64,000 nucleotides of DNA from NCBI GenBank assembly GCA_019321725.1, contig JAGSPU010000055.1, positions 124,001 through 188,000 on the forward strand, given 5' to 3'. The position numbers and the translations under genes were made by a program. The stretch comes from Paulownia fortunei. Its lineage: Eukaryota; Streptophyta; Magnoliopsida; Lamiales; Paulowniaceae. Every line of letters starts with the position of its first letter. The first letter of the stretch is position 1. A model generated the notes under the pieces. The model saw only the letters and a program-made list of their open reading frames with translations, searched no databases and was not told the DNA's origin. This document shows positions 1 through 12,400 of this stretch, in pieces.

Positions 1-1456
1 TTAAAATGAATATTCAAAACACTTTGCTTAACTCACCCCCAACCCAAAAAAAAAAACATAAATAAATCATTTTGGTGTGTACATAATTAAAGACCTAATT
101 TAATTTAAAATTGTAGCAGTCAAAACACAAAACCCACTTGCAGGAGAAGGACTCATAAGAAGTGGAAATTGCAGTAATCCAATTAACAAGTAAGTAGATT
201 CTGCAAGGTATGGATAAAAATGAATAATTTTTAATTTTTTCACAAAAGATGATTAAGAAAAGTAACCAATCTTTTAAAAACAATTAATGCATTGACCTTG
301 TCAGCTTCTGTAAGAATGAAGTCATAAATTATTGTAAGTGCCAGCTATTAGAAGCCTGAGTGCTAAGACCAGGAGAAGAGGTTACCCTGGAATGTCTTTT
401 CTAATCAAATGCAAATGGTCAAAAAGTAATGTAGCTGAACAGCACTTTTTATTTTATCTGGAAGCTTTCCTTAAAACCAAATTTGTATTTGTTCTTCAAT
501 CAATTATTTGCTAATTAGCTAACTATAAGTTTGACTGGAAAAAAAAAACATATATACATATACATAATACAAATTTAAAAACCTTAAATGAGATAACACG
601 AATTCGTACACAAATGATTGAGATTGTATTGTATAAAGCTGAAAATATTGGTGCACATTAGTTCTAAACTGTAAAACACCACAAAATTTCAGATTTCTAA
701 AAGTTACATATTAATTAATACAACTAGTTGTACTAATATCCACAATTATTTATTGGTTTTGATAAGGCTTATGCAAATAATATGTCAGTTCATTTCTTCA
801 TTAGCTCAAGCATGTCATTTTCTTTAATAGCACGACCATGTGCTGAAAATTTGAACAAAAATGTCAAAACAAGATAACATAAACTAATAAATCCACTTTG
901 CTTATATCTTCACTGTTTGGAAAAGGATTATGAGTGTGCCCAAAAATTCAAACTTTTCCAACAATGCAAAAATAGAGGTCGCCAAAAGCAGCAGCTGAAA
1001 GAGCAAGGGATCCAATAAAGGAATGAACAAAGTACAACAATCGGATTCCACGCCTTACTTTGTAAAAAGTACAGGAAACTTTAGAAACAACAGCAAACTT
1101 TCTAGTAAAGTTAAGTGATTACTGATAAACTAATGTAATTAAATAGGATTACGTGAGCTGTCAACTAAAGTTAGCAAATAATTTCCAGGGTTTGGAACAG
1201 CTGTGTAATATATGCTTAGACAAAAGTCATGATAGTATCTCAAATTTTCCACACTTTTTTTTTACAATTTAAGATGGTTAGAAAGTCTTGTGTATTGCAC
1301 AAAAAACAGAGGGACCATTGGTTCCACTAGCAACTACAGATGTTAAACCTTTGTCAAATGTTAGGTATTAGTTTGAATCTGGAAAGACTTTTTGATCCTA
1401 GCATAAGGTAAGGTGCCTTAAGATACAATGAATTTATGTTGAATAATCAAATGCCC

Positions 1457-1658
1457 CATCACACAAATTTAGGAACAAAGCTTAACTGGATTGAATGAGA
1501 GAGCAGCACACAAGAAGTGAAACTGTGCCTGAGAAGAAAAAAGAGTATATGATTTATCATCACACAAATTTAGGCCAACGTTTAACTGAATTGAATAAGA
1601 GAGCAGCACACAAGAAGGGAAACTGTGCCTGAGAAGAAAAAAGAGTATATGATTTATC
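1457..1658. repeat. Tandem duplication, about 101 bp x 2
   Basis: The segment beginning CATCACACAAATTTAGG at 1457 recurs at 1558, a period of 101 bp. Both copies continue through AGAGCAGCACACAAGAAG and a shared AAAAAAGAGTATATGATTTAT block. The copies differ at a handful of positions, so the duplication is not brand new. It is non-coding as far as I can see. Confidence 0.9.
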
Positions 1659-2556
1659 GTTGCATAACTAAGTCAATGTTTTAACTAGAATACAAGAAGT
1701 TCTTATATAGCCATCAAAAAGTCAAAAAATCAAAAAGATAGGGAAACATAAAAAGAAAAACTGCAGTTCTTCTCAGATAAACTTTGCAAATTCCCCAAAT
1801 GCTAAACAAAACTTCCATCCACACAGACCTCACCTTCACCTGCTTACAAGAGATGTGGCACAAATGCTCAGATTAATTCTCTGTATGAGCTAACAATATA
1901 CCTGCCCTTGATGTAGAAACTATGCCCTTTTCTGGATTCAAGGGATGAATCAAAACATGAAAGAAAGAATAAAGCAAAATCAATTCTTCACACAGGCTAA
2001 AAAAACATGTGCAGAATAGAACATGACTTGGCCAATACAGATATCAGTGAACAGCAGCGCTCAGCGCTTGAGCAGACGGGATTAAGAACAGCTAAAACTT
2101 CTTTAACATCAGAAAGAAGGTTGAAAGTCAAAACATCAACTTGTGAAGTTGAAGCAGAGCTTCTTAGAAGTGCCTAAAGATATTAACCTTGGATAACATG
2201 TTACACATGATTACGATAATGCAGCAGAATGCTCAAGAAAGAAAAAAAATGAAATTACACCTCATATTGCTATCTCAAACATGTGAATTTTTCTAAAGAC
2301 ACGTGCTCTTCCTACATACTTGATCAATACAATATTGGCACTGTTATCAGTATTGCCAAGTTCCCTATTTCAGGGGTAAGAAAAACATGCTAGCTTTTTT
2401 GTTGCACAGCGGGTGAACAAGAAGTATATACAGCAGTTACTACTTATTACCCCAAATTATGAATAAACATGGTAACACAAGTAAAACTAACATTACAATT
2501 TACATGCGATCGAGCATAGGCACGATTTAAGCTTCTCCAATAACCAGATGAAATGC

Positions 2557-2904
2557 CATGAATATCAAAGATAATACCAATATATTTGGTAGTTGAAATT
2601 TGTGGGTTGGGGGTAAGCAGAAACTCCAACCATATGTAAGAGGTCATGTTAAGATAAATACACTACTTCTCAAGACTCAAGGTTGGGTTTGACAACGTTA
2701 CATGCAGTGCTACCAAAATCTGCAGTATCACATGAATATCAAAGATAATACCAATATATTTGGTAGTTGAAATTTGTGGGGTTGGGGTAAGCAGAAACTC
2801 CAACCATATGTAAGAGGTCATGTTAAGATAAATACACTACTTCTCAAGACTCAAGGTTGGGTTTGACAACGTTACATGCAGTGCTACCAAAATCTGCAGT
2901 ATCA
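2557..2904. repeat. Tandem duplication, 174 bp x 2, nearly identical
   Basis: The unit starting CATGAATATCAAAGATAATA at 2557 recurs at 2731 with a period of 174 bp, and the second copy runs to 2904. The only differences I see between copies lie in the T/G run TTGTGGGTTGGGGG versus TTGTGGGGTTGGGG. Such high identity indicates a recent duplication or an assembly artefact. No coding function is apparent. Confidence 0.92.
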
Positions 2905-3633
2905 CATGTTAAAAGCAAACACCGAAACAGTATAAAAAAGAAACCTAGAGGAACAGAGGAAAAGATAACTGTAAGATGGTAATGCCACAGATAAAATAGG
3001 ACTATTGAATGCTTCAAGTAATAGAAGCAAGAAAAATTGTCCTACTGCTGACATGCATTGTCAAATTAAATATAACTCGCATCTGAAATTGTAATGTCAA
3101 ACATCCAATAAGTGATTATTCCACCATAGAAAGGGAATATATAACAGTAGGGTAGCACCAGGGAAACCACTAGACTAAACAGCAAGTACAATGGAAACCT
3201 AGACCAGTTGCTTGATGTTTAAAGATGGGGATTCTAATAATCTCAAAAACAAAAATTAAACCATCTAGATTCTTATTGAGGAATAAGAGATCCCTAGGTA
3301 GCTCACACCCTGGATGGTCAAACAAAGATCATGCTCTCATCTGTGATTGAACTTATGTTACAACTGCAATCCACAAAGAGAATCAAAAGAAGCAAAAGAA
3401 AATCAATTTTTAAATGTCATCAATCATCTCAAATATGTCCAAGTCAACTACTTAACAGGGCAACTATGCCAAAGAGAAATCATCAGTTGAGTATCCCAAG
3501 GAATGTACAAGCAAGAATGGTGATTGAATTATATTGACAAGTATGAGTACAATACATTTTCAGATTTTGTACATAAAGCAGACAACATTATTTACAAAAG
3601 CACCAATGATGGTTAGAAGATTTTAGTATCTAT

Positions 3634-6582
3634 TTACAGGAAGTCCCATTGCCAATAGACCTTGTCCACAATCCACCTCCACTCCTAACTGCAAGGTGAA
3701 GAGTCTCGGAAGCTGGAGGGACTCCCCAAAGTAATGGCACTGCAACAGTCATAGTTAGCTTTTCATGCAGCCCGCCTTGCTTGCCTTTTCCGCTGCCACA
3801 ACCTGAATTCTCTGATGAGGTGAGTTACAGAAATTGAATGAAGAACAAGGTGATAAACTAATAACAATCTAGCTTTATAACTAGATATTCAATATTTATA
3901 GTAGGACTTGTAAAAAAGAAAAAAAGTTACAGCTGACCAATGGGTATCAATGTTAAAATTCAGGCAGCCTCAAACTTCATTGGATTTGACAAATGTATTC
4001 CTTTTACTATGAATTATACTACTTACCAAACCAATACATAAATTGCCAGAAAAATCAATCAAATTATAACAGATCACAGCACAGCATTACCTGCTCAGCC
4101 CCAGCCACTTTGAAGGATGAATAATGTAAAAAACTCTAGTGCATTTATCAAGCCATATGCTTACTAGATTAACAATAAACCACCGAACAGGTCTGAGCAA
4201 ATACAATCTTCTAAGCGGAAATCCTGCACTTACTATACTACCCTAGGCAACCAAACCAAGATACCAACAAAGAAACTGCTGGAAATTAACTATCAGACTT
4301 CTATATGCACCCAGTGTGAAGGAACTCAGAGGATTATAAGTTTCACAAACTGCTAACTTTTCCATCAAAACAAAAGGAGACAAAAAGAGAATATCTACTT
4401 AAGATTATTGGCTAATTAGTCTTTCAAAAATAATATGGTAAATATGCAGTTTTCCCAAGCGACTGGTTAAGGCACACCCATGATTTTAAAAATGAAAAAG
4501 AGAAGGAGGACATTTCAAAGATAGTAGAACAATAACAATAAAAATTTAGAGTCGATCCCAAAGAGGAACTATAATACTTGAGAAGGTAAATGTGTCCACT
4601 CAAAATACATAAACTTCACCCATCCACAAGCATAGTAGTTTTCAAGAAAATATTGTCCAAGTAAATAAATTTCTTTAAACCACTTAAGCAAGAAATTTTC
4701 TTTGTATTTTTATCTTTGCGGACAACAAACAACATGACATATTGCAACTGAACAAAGTGCCTCCCACAGGGCAATAACAGGATATAGCCAACTGTATTAC
4801 ATGATATGAATCCAGGCCTGAGGATGAAACAGCAGAAAGTGCCAATTCAAATGACCCAAATTAGGGAAGATATATCTATGCTCAGCCACTCATTAGTCCT
4901 CTCATAAGAGAGACCTGATCAAGTCCAACTTTACACTGATATACTACAACAGAAATACTCAAAATATTAAAACAAAAGGATAAATATGATAATTTGTACC
5001 TCTCCGCCATGCTCCAAGACAGTGTCTTCCACGACATCACAAAGCATCTCAATGGAGCGACAGAAGCCAAAGATACAAAGACGTCTACCCGTATCAAGTC
5101 CCTAGAATTGAATAATTTCCACAAAATTTTAGGAAATGCTTGAAATGGAAGAGATTTTTAAAAGGGTGATATTTTACATTTGTTGCTGCAATATCAAAAA
5201 GTGCACCCAGACACAGGCTTTGGCTTGGATCCATGTAATTCCTCTCTTGAAACCGTTGAGATCTTTGAGACATTTTTACCTTCCCTTGTTTCTTCTGCAT
5301 GGTGAAAGTATATCAGCTAATTCTTTTTATTCATTAAAAGTAAAGGATTGAGGAAGAATATTGAAAATAAAGTAACCTAACAATATATGAAAATGTAAAG
5401 GAATGCCAATAGTCTACAAATAGTTTTCTAAAATAATACCACAAAATAGGTATTTTCTTGACTCAAATACATCATTAAAGTGGATGATACCATTTGAAAA
5501 GAAGGAAGAAATAAAATTTCATTAACTGAAAAGGGGGGAAAAATAAAAGATTCTCAGTCTCAATAACAAAATCCTAACTAAAAGTTTGGCGATATATTCT
5601 AAGATAGAGGAAATGCATAATGCAGGAAGAAATCGCATGATAGATGGCGTATGCCTGCAGTTTGGCACTTGAAATGCAGAAATATCAACTAATAAGTAAC
5701 GACTAAATGAACCAAAAGGGCTCTCTAAATTCTAAATAAACGAATTCATACAGACATGATTCCGAATTAAGCACTTTCAATTTGCAAAAAAGGGGCTACC
5801 TATGAATAGCATCCATCTTTTAGTTTGAAAAAAGTGATTTTGAATTCCCAAGTATAATTAAAAAAAAAAAAACCCTTATTGGACCCAACATATTTATATT
5901 GGATGCAATGAATAAATTTATCCTACACATTTTAGAATTTTGAAAAGGAATTATAATTAGCAACATAAGCTCTGTAGAAACTTCATAATCAATTATCAAG
6001 GGATCAGAATCAAATTGTATAACACAAGGCAGGAAAAACATACATCAGCAGAAGTAACACGGCGTGGAACAAGATTCCCGCCAATTTGGATCAGCCCATC
6101 AGAAGTAAATAATGTCACTCTCTCCTCCGAAACCCATTGTATAGCTACCAATCAAAAAAACAACAAAAAAAAAACGAAAGGATCAATAGACCAAATTTAA
6201 CTTGGAACAAGATTTCTGCCTAAACCCAATTCAAGTGAACTGATACCATGCTCAACAATAGTGTCAAATAATTGAAAAAAGAAAAAGAAGAACTTCAAAT
6301 TTAATCATCACAAAAATAAACATAGGGAGAAATAGCGGAAATACAGGATTCAGCGGCGTCAGGATTTTCCCAGGGGTAAAATCCGAAAGCATCATCGCCA
6401 AGGAAATGGGCTGAACCGGATGCTTTGAGGGTGAATTTGAGGGATGGTGATCGGAGACGCTGGAATTGGGAAGAGAATCTTCGGGACGTAAAAGAAGTTG
6501 AGGGGGATGAAATGGTTTCCTTGGAAAAAGGAATCGAGGCAGAAAAGGTAGAAAAGCATAGGGCAGAGGTGGTTTCCGCCAT
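3634..6582 (-). CDS. Probable chloroplast-targeted protein of unknown function, 5 exons, last exon carries two 1-bp deletions
   Basis: Exons on the minus strand: 6582-6345, 6144-6044, 5294-5178, 5101-5000 and 3802-3634, all with GT-AG introns and compatible phases (about 242 residues once the last exon is read through). The first 50 or so residues are rich in Ser, Thr, Phe and Arg and lack acidic residues after MAE, as in a plastid transit peptide. Conserved-looking blocks follow: HFLGDDAFGFYPWE, RVTLFTSDGLIQIGGN, MDPSQSLCLGALFDIAATNG, LCIFGFCRSIEML and LTMTVAVPLLWGVPPASETL. I recognise these as a conserved plant protein but cannot name a function. In the last exon the frame slips near 3770 and again near 3672. 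Reading across both slips restores an ending of VDKVYWQWDFL, which fits my recollection of the family. Without that, the frame stops after about 15 residues of the exon. Both slips look like single missing bases, so sequence error is more likely than gene death. Confidence 0.8.
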
Positions 6583-7143
6583 TGAGTTCCTGTAATTAGC
6601 GGGAGAGAGAAGAATTACAAAGAGAGGAATTTGTGGGATGGAGGAGAATCTGAGAGAGGATGGAGTTATTTCGAGGGAGGATCTCGTCTTCTTGATGATG
6701 AAAAGGAAAAAGAAAAAAGAAAAGGAAGGAACATAGGTTGATGGCCACATGTTTAGGGATGACACGTGGACAAACAGACGGTTTATTACATCTGTGGAGA
6801 AGGAGAACCGGGTCCAAAACGGTTGGTCGGTTAATCCTATGTCTCTTGTCTCTCCTCAATTTTGGCAGCTGTGAATATCAACAAACTCTCTTAACGATTT
6901 TAGGTTTGTTCTATATTTGAAGTTTTATGGACTCTTGGGGATTTTCTTGGAAATCACCGCCCATTAAAATTATTGAATTACATTAGAGTCCATTTATAAG
7001 AACACATGTATTTTTACATAACCCGTTGATGTGTACTCATATATTCAAATATAATCCTATAATTGTAAATGGATTTAATCCAGTAGACACCTTTTTAAGC
7101 TCTCCTTAAAATGAAAATAAAACTCATTTTGGGGATACAATTG

Positions 7144-7285
7144 AGCCCATATAGAAGAAATTGTGTGCCGTTTAGGCCCAAATTAGCCTGACTTCGGACA
7201 TTTGTGGGCCGAAATTGTGGGCTCAATCAGAAATAGGAAACTCCCACTTTGTAGCAGAAGTCTAGAACAATGAATTGGGTGGGCT
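7144..7285. promoter_or_regulatory. Cluster of site II (TGGGCC/TGGGCT) motifs
   Basis: Five copies of TGGGCY or its complement lie within 140 bp: AGCCCA at 7144, GGCCCA near 7175, TGGGCC near 7205, TGGGCT near 7218 and TGGGCT near 7280. The outer pair ATTGAGCCCA and TGGGCTCAAT also forms a 10-bp inverted repeat. In plants these motifs bind TCP factors in promoters of housekeeping and organelle-related genes. The nearest start codon is 560-700 bp away (minus-strand gene at 6582), which is rather far, so the assignment is inference. Confidence 0.4.
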
Positions 7286-9403
7286 GAAATAACTTGTCGG
7301 GGCAACTAAGCAAAAATCAAACCAAGACAAGCCATTCACATATCGCGATTTAATGCAAGATTGAGAGACCTTACAAAAGTTACATCTAGTATTTCTTGGT
7401 TCTCACTTTTCCTTCTCTTCTGATTTTTCAGTTTAAGGATGTTTATGTTGGTTGAAAAAATATAGACCACGTAAAATTTTATGTTGTTCGACGCGATTTA
7501 ACATTTTTATGAGAATTTATTACCACTTAATAATAAGTTCTTTTTTTTTTTTTTTTTTCGAATCCTGTTGGATACAAATTCATGACATACGGATATATTC
7601 GTGGATGCTAAGATTGTAATAAATTCTACAAGAATGAATACATTAAGTTAGCAAAGAGGCAGAATCAAACACAATTTGCTCTTTCATTGTAGGCATATTT
7701 CTTATGTCTAATAAATTTTGGTCCATTCTCTACGTAATTGTAGTCATTAATTGAAAATTGAAAGCACGAAAAGTATACTTTAATGTAGTAAATTGAAATA
7801 AATCCCCACATATCTATTTCCCCAGGTTGCTATCAGGGCATCATTTTCTTGACGAACCTTTCTCAATATTGAACCTGCCTTTATTTTTGCCCACCAATTC
7901 CAGTGGATTAAGTCCAGTAGAGCAGGTTTTAGCACATGTCGAGGACCTCACTTTTCAAGAATGATGTAACAAAAGCCTAATTCAAAATTGAGACAAATGA
8001 GGAAATTTTGTCGTAGACGCTTCTAACTGTCTCTCTCCTCTTATTTTTCTTTGACTTAAATATTATCATTACAACAATTTCAAAGTTCGAATTTAACAAA
8101 AAAAAAAAAAAAAAATGAATAGACTTATGTCTTAACTTTAGAGCAAGAATTTCACTATGTATTCTCAAGAGGAAGAAGAAGGTGGCTTCATCTTGTACCA
8201 TTGAGGAAGAAAAATGTGTGGTGAATTAATTTTTTCTATCAGACTTTGGTACTATAAATTGACCTTCTGATTTTTGGTACAATAATGTCATAGTTTGGTC
8301 CATATGTGGGGACTTTGATAATCAATTAACATAGGAACAAAGAAAATAAGGTAACACCAAAACTAAAAAGAACTAAAAACCAAAGTCATTCATTCATCCA
8401 AGGTAAGTAAAATTAGAAAATTTCTGTCCTTGCGGTGGTTTCTCTTCACCCCGACCCCCACGCCACCACCTTCAATCACCCTGCCCCAGGTTTGGACAAT
8501 GTAGGACTATCTTTGTCCGTACAATCAAAGTTGGGTTGCGTGCGATGCTTTGACAAAAAGGAAAAGTGGCCCATAATATTTTGAAAATTAAAAAATTGAA
8601 GCTTTAGATGAATTAAAGAACTATTGAAGAATTTAAAGCTCGAGAAAGAAAATTAAAAAGGACAAAAAGGGCATGGGGCCAACCTCTCATGGAAGATGTG
8701 GAAAAGTGGCCACAAATATATAATCAATGAACATGCATATCATCATCCTAGCATTTTCTCGCATGGATATATACTAACTTCCCACTAAGGAAATTAAAAA
8801 GAAAATTTAAAAAAAATATTTCATTATTTAATTCATTATTGAATAAGAAATACATGGCGTACTCTTTTTGTCATTTGCTTCAAAAGGTCAACTTTCATAA
8901 AATTGATAAGGCAATAAGGCATACCTATCACACCACCACTACCCTACACTGGATGAAATAAGGATACAATATAACCCACAATTTGACAAGATTAGGTCTA
9001 AGTTTCAAAGTAATTATTTGACCCGCCGGCCACCTTTTTCTATTTGATACTTCATTTTTTTTTGTCGTTGTAGTGATTTAACTCTAATTATTGCCTTTTT
9101 TTTCCATATGTCGAATAGCATCAAAATAAATAAATATGTTTTTTATTGGTATTATTACCTCTTAATTTGAAAGGATCTTTTTATTTTTTCGTGATAGAAT
9201 TAGAATTTTTAGTCCTTTGAAAAAACGCATAGTTATGGTTATTTGGAATTCATATCAATTTTGATGTATTGTTATCGTTTTGGCAAAATCCTTTTGATGC
9301 TTTGTATTTTTTACTCTTATATTTTTATAAATATTGTTCGAGTTTAATTTGAAGTTGTGAATTATATATTCGAGGTTATGTACTAATAATAATGGTGAAT
9401 ATT

Positions 9404-9424
9404 CATATATATATATATATATAT
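9404..9424. repeat. (AT)n microsatellite
   Basis: An uninterrupted AT run of about 21 bp followed by GTATGTATG. It is an ordinary intergenic microsatellite. Confidence 0.9.
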
Positions 9425-12400
9425 GTATGTATGCATACCTACCTATATTTAATTCCATGTGGTTGTCCAAAAAGATGCGTAAACATGTGCTTTGGATATT
9501 AATTAATCCTTGAATGCTCCAACTAGGAAAGCATGCCCAAGACAATGTGGAAACCACACAAGGAACAATACAAAATCCACTTATTTAAAGGATTAGTTTC
9601 ATTAATTTCAGGTTTGCTCCCCTTAAGGATTCCTTAAAATTAAATATCCATTTTTGAAGTATAAACCCCTTTTTCTGATTCTTCCCAACAGGTATCCCAC
9701 TACCAACCCGAGAATCACACTGTAGAAAATTCTTTAAATTAATTAATTTCCACTTTATTCATCATTTTCTTTTTTAAAAAAAAATAATAAATCTTTCAGC
9801 ATAAAACCTAATGAGCTGGAACATTTTTTTCTTTTGGGAATAACTTTTTGAGCTTAAGCTAGAAGATGCTTCAAAAAAATTGATGTTTACCTTTATAATT
9901 GTAATGAGTTGGTAATAATGTGGCTATGATGGTTGGATATTTTCAGGATTATTATTGATCATATGGTGGGAATACAGCAATGAACTTCAAAAGTGGAAAT
10001 TGTGATCAAGATTCTTTGTGGAAAGAGCAGGTGGAATTTATGGAGACAGCTGACCTGCTACCAAAAACAATTTATGAAATAGCCACTAAAAAAATAAGAT
10101 TGTGGATGATATTATTTTTTGGAATTGGAAGTGGTTTTCCAATTCACGAGTTTTTGTGAAATTAATTTTTTTAGAAGTGCTCTTGACTCATAATTACTTG
10201 GCGCAAAAATTAAGCCTATACCCGGTATTAAGTCAGGATGGAAGATGAGTTAGTTTAGATTTTATTATGTGATTGATTTATAATTCAAATTGAGTAATTG
10301 TTCAAATATTTTATATTCGAACTCAAATTATGATTGACCTGAATTATATTTTGTACGGTTTGAAGTTAAAAAAAAAATTGAGTTTTAGTTTGCGAAGCGG
10401 CTTAGGGGTATGGAGATAGCTCTCGTGGTATGAGCCTTGTTTGTTTTTTATTCGGATCGTTTACTCGAGTTTGATCATATATATGGATATATTATAACTA
10501 CAGTTATTATGGTTAAAAAGTGATGAGAGCATATTTTATTTAAAAGTATTAAAAAAATTTGGTGAGAATATTTTAATTGTTATATTTTCAGTCGATCCAC
10601 ACTATATAAATTGTGTGCCTTTTAAATTTGATTCTTCATTAATTTCTTGTTATTTTCTCGTAGTGTGAAATGTATACATAACAGTAATTAATAAAAGAAA
10701 AAAAAAAGTTATAGTCACATTTATTATATAATAAGTAGTTGGTCATATTAACACCCATTTAAGCTAGAATTTAATATTTGACCAATTTATAATTTGAATA
10801 TCATATCATTTATCTACTATAGTTAACCGCACAACTTTCAACAATAGACTACATATAGCACTTGTTCCATTGTAGTAAAAACTTTCTTTCAGATTCATAC
10901 CAAGTTCACTGTCTCAATTTGTGAGTACATAGCACTTAGATTTATTAGGCTATGAACTTTGACTTTTCATTTCCCTTAATTTTATTTAATATTTAAATCC
11001 TTTTCCTATTACCACTTCCCTCCACAAGACAACGGCCTATAATTGATGTTCATTCAAATCTTCTTACAGATTTGCCACAATCAGATGTCTCTTGAATTTA
11101 TTCGGTGGTATAGTTTATTTATTAATAGCAAATTTTGTCACATGGTAAAATTATTTGAAACCAAAATGAAATTATTTTACCTAATCATTGACTTAAGGAG
11201 AAATCCTAAGAAATTAGCCTACACTGGCTTTATTTCATAGGCAGAACAAAATCATACTAGAAAATGAGGACAGTTGTCTTGATACACAGAATTTTGTTTG
11301 GTTAGGAGATATATCCTAGGGAAGAGGCTGCTATGTTGAGGACATCCATTCTGCATTTTCTTGTAATTTGATTGGGTAAGCCCTAATTGGCAGACAGGCA
11401 ATTAAAAAAGGTATGGAATATCATATGGTTTAACCAAAAAGAATATATACAAGTAATGATTGGAAAAACATCACAAAGGATTTGCACCTATTTAGGCCAA
11501 CAACTTATGTATAGGGTAAATATTCTTGTTTGGGACTAATGATTTTTTTTATTTTTATTTTTAAACTATCAATAGGCTCCATGTGTCAGGGTAAATTTTT
11601 CTTACCTCAATCTCAGAATATATGTTTTTTCATCTTCTATGATCATAATCATTACACATTGTTAATTTTAAGTTTTTAAAGAGGATAGATTTTTAATATT
11701 AAATATTTAATGTGTTTACAATTTTAAAACATTTGATATTTATTATTTTTAACAACTATTCAACTGGGACTTACTTAAGTTTTAGTTTGTTTTTTTTGGT
11801 TTATAAATATTTAAGTTTTGAGTTAACTTGGAGCTTTTCTGACCTACCCGAATATTCTGGATCAAATAGCTAGCAGTAAAGCAGCTCATGTTTTTGGAAA
11901 CCAGGAAGCAGGCGTTCATACAAATACAATTAGAACCGAAAATTTTCAAAGGTGGACGGTGGACCCCTTGGCCTTTATTTCCTTTCTCAATAGCATGATT
12001 AATTGGCTAGAAACAGTCTCAAGGCTCAAACTTCTAACGTACAATAATTTCGAATTGCTACATTCACTTGAATTAAAAATATTATAGTCTGGTTGAATTA
12101 AAAATATTTGATGGGGAATGTCACATTCAAATATATAATATCTAGGTTCCAATTGTTTGATTAATGACATTTTAAATTTGTTTTCGCTTTGAATGGCAGG
12201 GCCTCTTGGCTCTATCAAACATGCATCCTAATTAGTACTCAAAGTTGTTAAGTTCATCTCTATAATTATTTCACATATTACTATCTTAGTTTGTGTTCAC
12301 CAATTCTAAGGGCTTGTTTAAAAAATCAGTTTGCTCTTGAAATATCTGAATTTACTAAGAAGTGACTATTCACTTTCTTACTTTTTTTTTTCTATTTATT

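Larger units (their letters stand above)
1..3633. other. Region without recognised gene, downstream of the plastid-protein gene
   Basis: AT-rich DNA with no exon I can recognise on either strand. Short open frames here show no family resemblance and no splice context. The right-hand end (about 3400-3633) is probably the 3' untranslated region of the minus-strand gene that ends at 3634. The stretch contains two direct tandem duplications, listed separately. Confidence 0.6.

Noticed and set aside
7977..8201. Short minus-strand open frame
   Set aside because: Driven by a poly-A/T run, with no splice context or family resemblance.
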